Shown: positions 23,859-24,521 of the stretch, piece by piece
Numbering within the stretch: the first letter of the stretch is position 1
Layout: every line of letters starts with the position of its first letter
Assembly (NCBI GenBank): GCA_963642705.1
Contig: CAVIHU010000029.1
Location: forward strand, 1-24,521
From: UBA11524 sp963642705
Lineage (GTDB): Bacteria; Bacillota; Clostridia; Christensenellales; Aristaeellaceae
DNA length: 24,521 nt
Direction: 5' to 3'
Notes under the pieces: generated by a model
The model's input: only the letters and a program-made list of their open reading frames with translations
Told to the model about the DNA's origin: nothing
Databases searched by the model: none
Position numbers and translations under genes: made by a program

Positions 23859-24386
23859 ATGATGAAGAAATTGATCCTTTGCTTTGACTGCGGCGATACG
23901 CTTGTGGACGAGGGTACGCAGGTATTCGCGGACAACGGCGATGTGCTGTCTGCTGAGCCGATTCCCGGTGCACTCGAGGCGCTGCGTGCATTCCATGAAC
24001 AGGGCTACCGTCTTGCGCTTGTCGCGGACGGACGAACCGCATCCTTCCGAAACATACTGGGAAAGCTGAATGTGTGGGATCTCTTTGAGACGCACACCAT
24101 CTCCGAGGAAGTCGGCGAACTGAAGCCGAGCCCGAAGATGTTCCATGACGCGAGGCAGAAGCTCGGACTGACGGAAAAGGACTTCGGGCATATGGTCATG
24201 TTCGGCAATAACCGCCTACGCGACATCAAGGGCGCAAATGGCGTCGGGATGATTTCTGTGTTGCTCGACTACAGCCCGCGGTACGTCAAAATGGCGAGTA
24301 TGCCGGATGAAGAGCCGACCTATCTGACGAAAACGCCGCAAGAGTGGCTTCCGCTGATTGAAAAGCTGGAAAACGAAGCAAAATAA
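23859..24386 (+). CDS. HAD-superfamily hydrolase-like protein
   Basis: The protein of about 175 residues has the HAD order of motifs. Motif I is LCFDCGDTLVD; a threonine-type motif II cannot be pinned down with confidence; the motif III lysine is in ELKPSPKMF; motif IV is MFGNNRLRDIKGANGVGM. In motif I the residue two after the nucleophile Asp is Gly instead of the usual general-acid Asp (D-C-G-D-T), and motif IV reads GNN rather than GD. Phosphatase activity may therefore be weak or altered. Start choice is uncertain: ATG 23859 has GGAG 11 bases upstream, ATG 23838 (seven residues longer) has GAGG seven bases upstream, and the frame is open to 23748 without a ribosome site. About 110 unexplained bases separate it from GH38. 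Its substrate is unknown; a sugar or inositol phosphate is possible from context. Confidence 0.75.
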   Translation: MMKKLILCFDCGDTLVDEGTQVFADNGDVLSAEPIPGALEALRAFHEQGYRLALVADGRTASFRNILGKLNVWDLFETHTISEEVGELKPSPKMFHDARQKLGLTEKDFGHMVMFGNNRLRDIKGANGVGMISVLLDYSPRYVKMASMPDEEPTYLTKTPQEWLPLIEKLENEAK

Positions 24387-24407
24387 ATGCAGGCTGTCCT
24401 GAAAATG

Positions 24408-24443
24408 CTGAACCGCTCCCTGTCAAGTAGACACGTGAAAAAA
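24408..24443 (+). repeat. Direct repeat copy 1, IS3-like terminal sequence
   Basis: The segment reads CTGAACCGCTCCCTGTCAAG at its start and ends in GACACGTGAAAAAA. It matches the copy at 24466-24501 in the same orientation at roughly 25 of 36 positions. From its TG on, it looks like an IS3-family end (5'-TG, then a C-rich block and GACA). It begins 22 bases after the HAD stop codon. Confidence 0.45.
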
Positions 24444-24465
24444 TGAAAACTGGTTTACCAGGATT

Positions 24466-24521
24466 CTGGACCGTTCCCCGTTTAATGGACAGTAGAAAAA
24501 AGAGACCTCCTGTTGTAGAAT
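24466..24521 (+). mobile_element. Probable IS3-family element end, cut by the window edge (includes repeat copy 2)
   Basis: Copy 2 of the repeat (24466-24501) begins CTGGACCGTTCCCCGTTTAA and ends GACAGTAGAAAAAA. It starts with TG at 24467, has the CCGTTCCCC block and the GGACAG motif common to IS3-type terminal repeats, and runs to the window edge. No transposase is visible. Two such ends 58 bases apart in one direction suggest an insertion next to, or into, an older remnant. Confidence 0.4.

Noticed and set aside
1..24521. CRISPR arrays, tRNA or rRNA genes, prophage genes
   Set aside because: No regularly spaced repeat-spacer units, no cloverleaf-like segments and no phage structural motifs were seen on reading both strands; a tRNAscan or CRISPR search was not possible here.

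Overview
The window looks like chromosomal DNA of an anaerobic, probably gut- or rumen-associated Firmicute of the Clostridia type. The base composition appears moderately GC-rich. Strong AGGAGG-type ribosome binding sites precede most genes, there are alternative TTG and GTG starts, the genes are packed in operons, and families such as NSS transporters, secreted L,D-transpeptidases and CapA proteins are present. This placement is inference: there is no rRNA or other phylogenetic marker in the window. Both edges carry sequences that look like insertion-sequence ends (IS5-like at 1-51, IS3-like from about 24409), so the window may be an assembly contig broken at multicopy elements.

Layout. (1) 1-168: an IS-like end abuts a minus-strand reading frame that is little more than a signal peptide. 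(2) 649-2075: a polar amino-acid ABC permease and ATPase with no substrate-binding protein, ending at a terminator shared with the convergent gene. (3) 2217-3602, minus: an NSS-family sodium-coupled amino-acid transporter with its own promoter. (4) 3943-7751: two secreted proteins, one a four-part fusion (Ig-like repeats, SH3, L,D-transpeptidase, CapA) and the other a sugar-type solute-binding protein without permeases; a second shared terminator follows. (5) 7804-10927, minus: a cytoplasmic GH31 alpha-glucosidase-like enzyme and a GH105 unsaturated uronyl hydrolase, read from a promoter that diverges from the next operon. (6) 11157-19998: an inositol-catabolic operon in the order iolR-iolJ-iolC-iolA-iolG-iolB-iolD-iolE, encoding the route from myo-inositol to DHAP and acetyl-CoA. 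(7) 20060-24386: three genes that follow iolE closely, namely an unrecognised 226-residue protein, a GH38 alpha-mannosidase and a HAD-family protein.

How the parts may work together. IolG oxidises inositol, IolE dehydrates inosose, IolD opens the ring, IolB isomerises to 2-deoxy-5-keto-gluconate, IolC phosphorylates, IolJ cleaves to DHAP and malonate semialdehyde, and IolA gives acetyl-CoA. The DeoR-type regulator sits first in its operon. In the divergent promoter region I read a run of six head-to-tail 11-bp units (11049-11114) that covers the -35 box and spacer of the iol promoter. The layout resembles the tandem 11-mer operators described for IolR of Bacillus subtilis. Three glycoside hydrolases (GH31, GH105, GH38) flank the inositol genes and none has a signal peptide. 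This suggests the locus may release and consume inositol from imported glycosyl-inositols rather than free inositol alone. No inositol transporter is present in the window.
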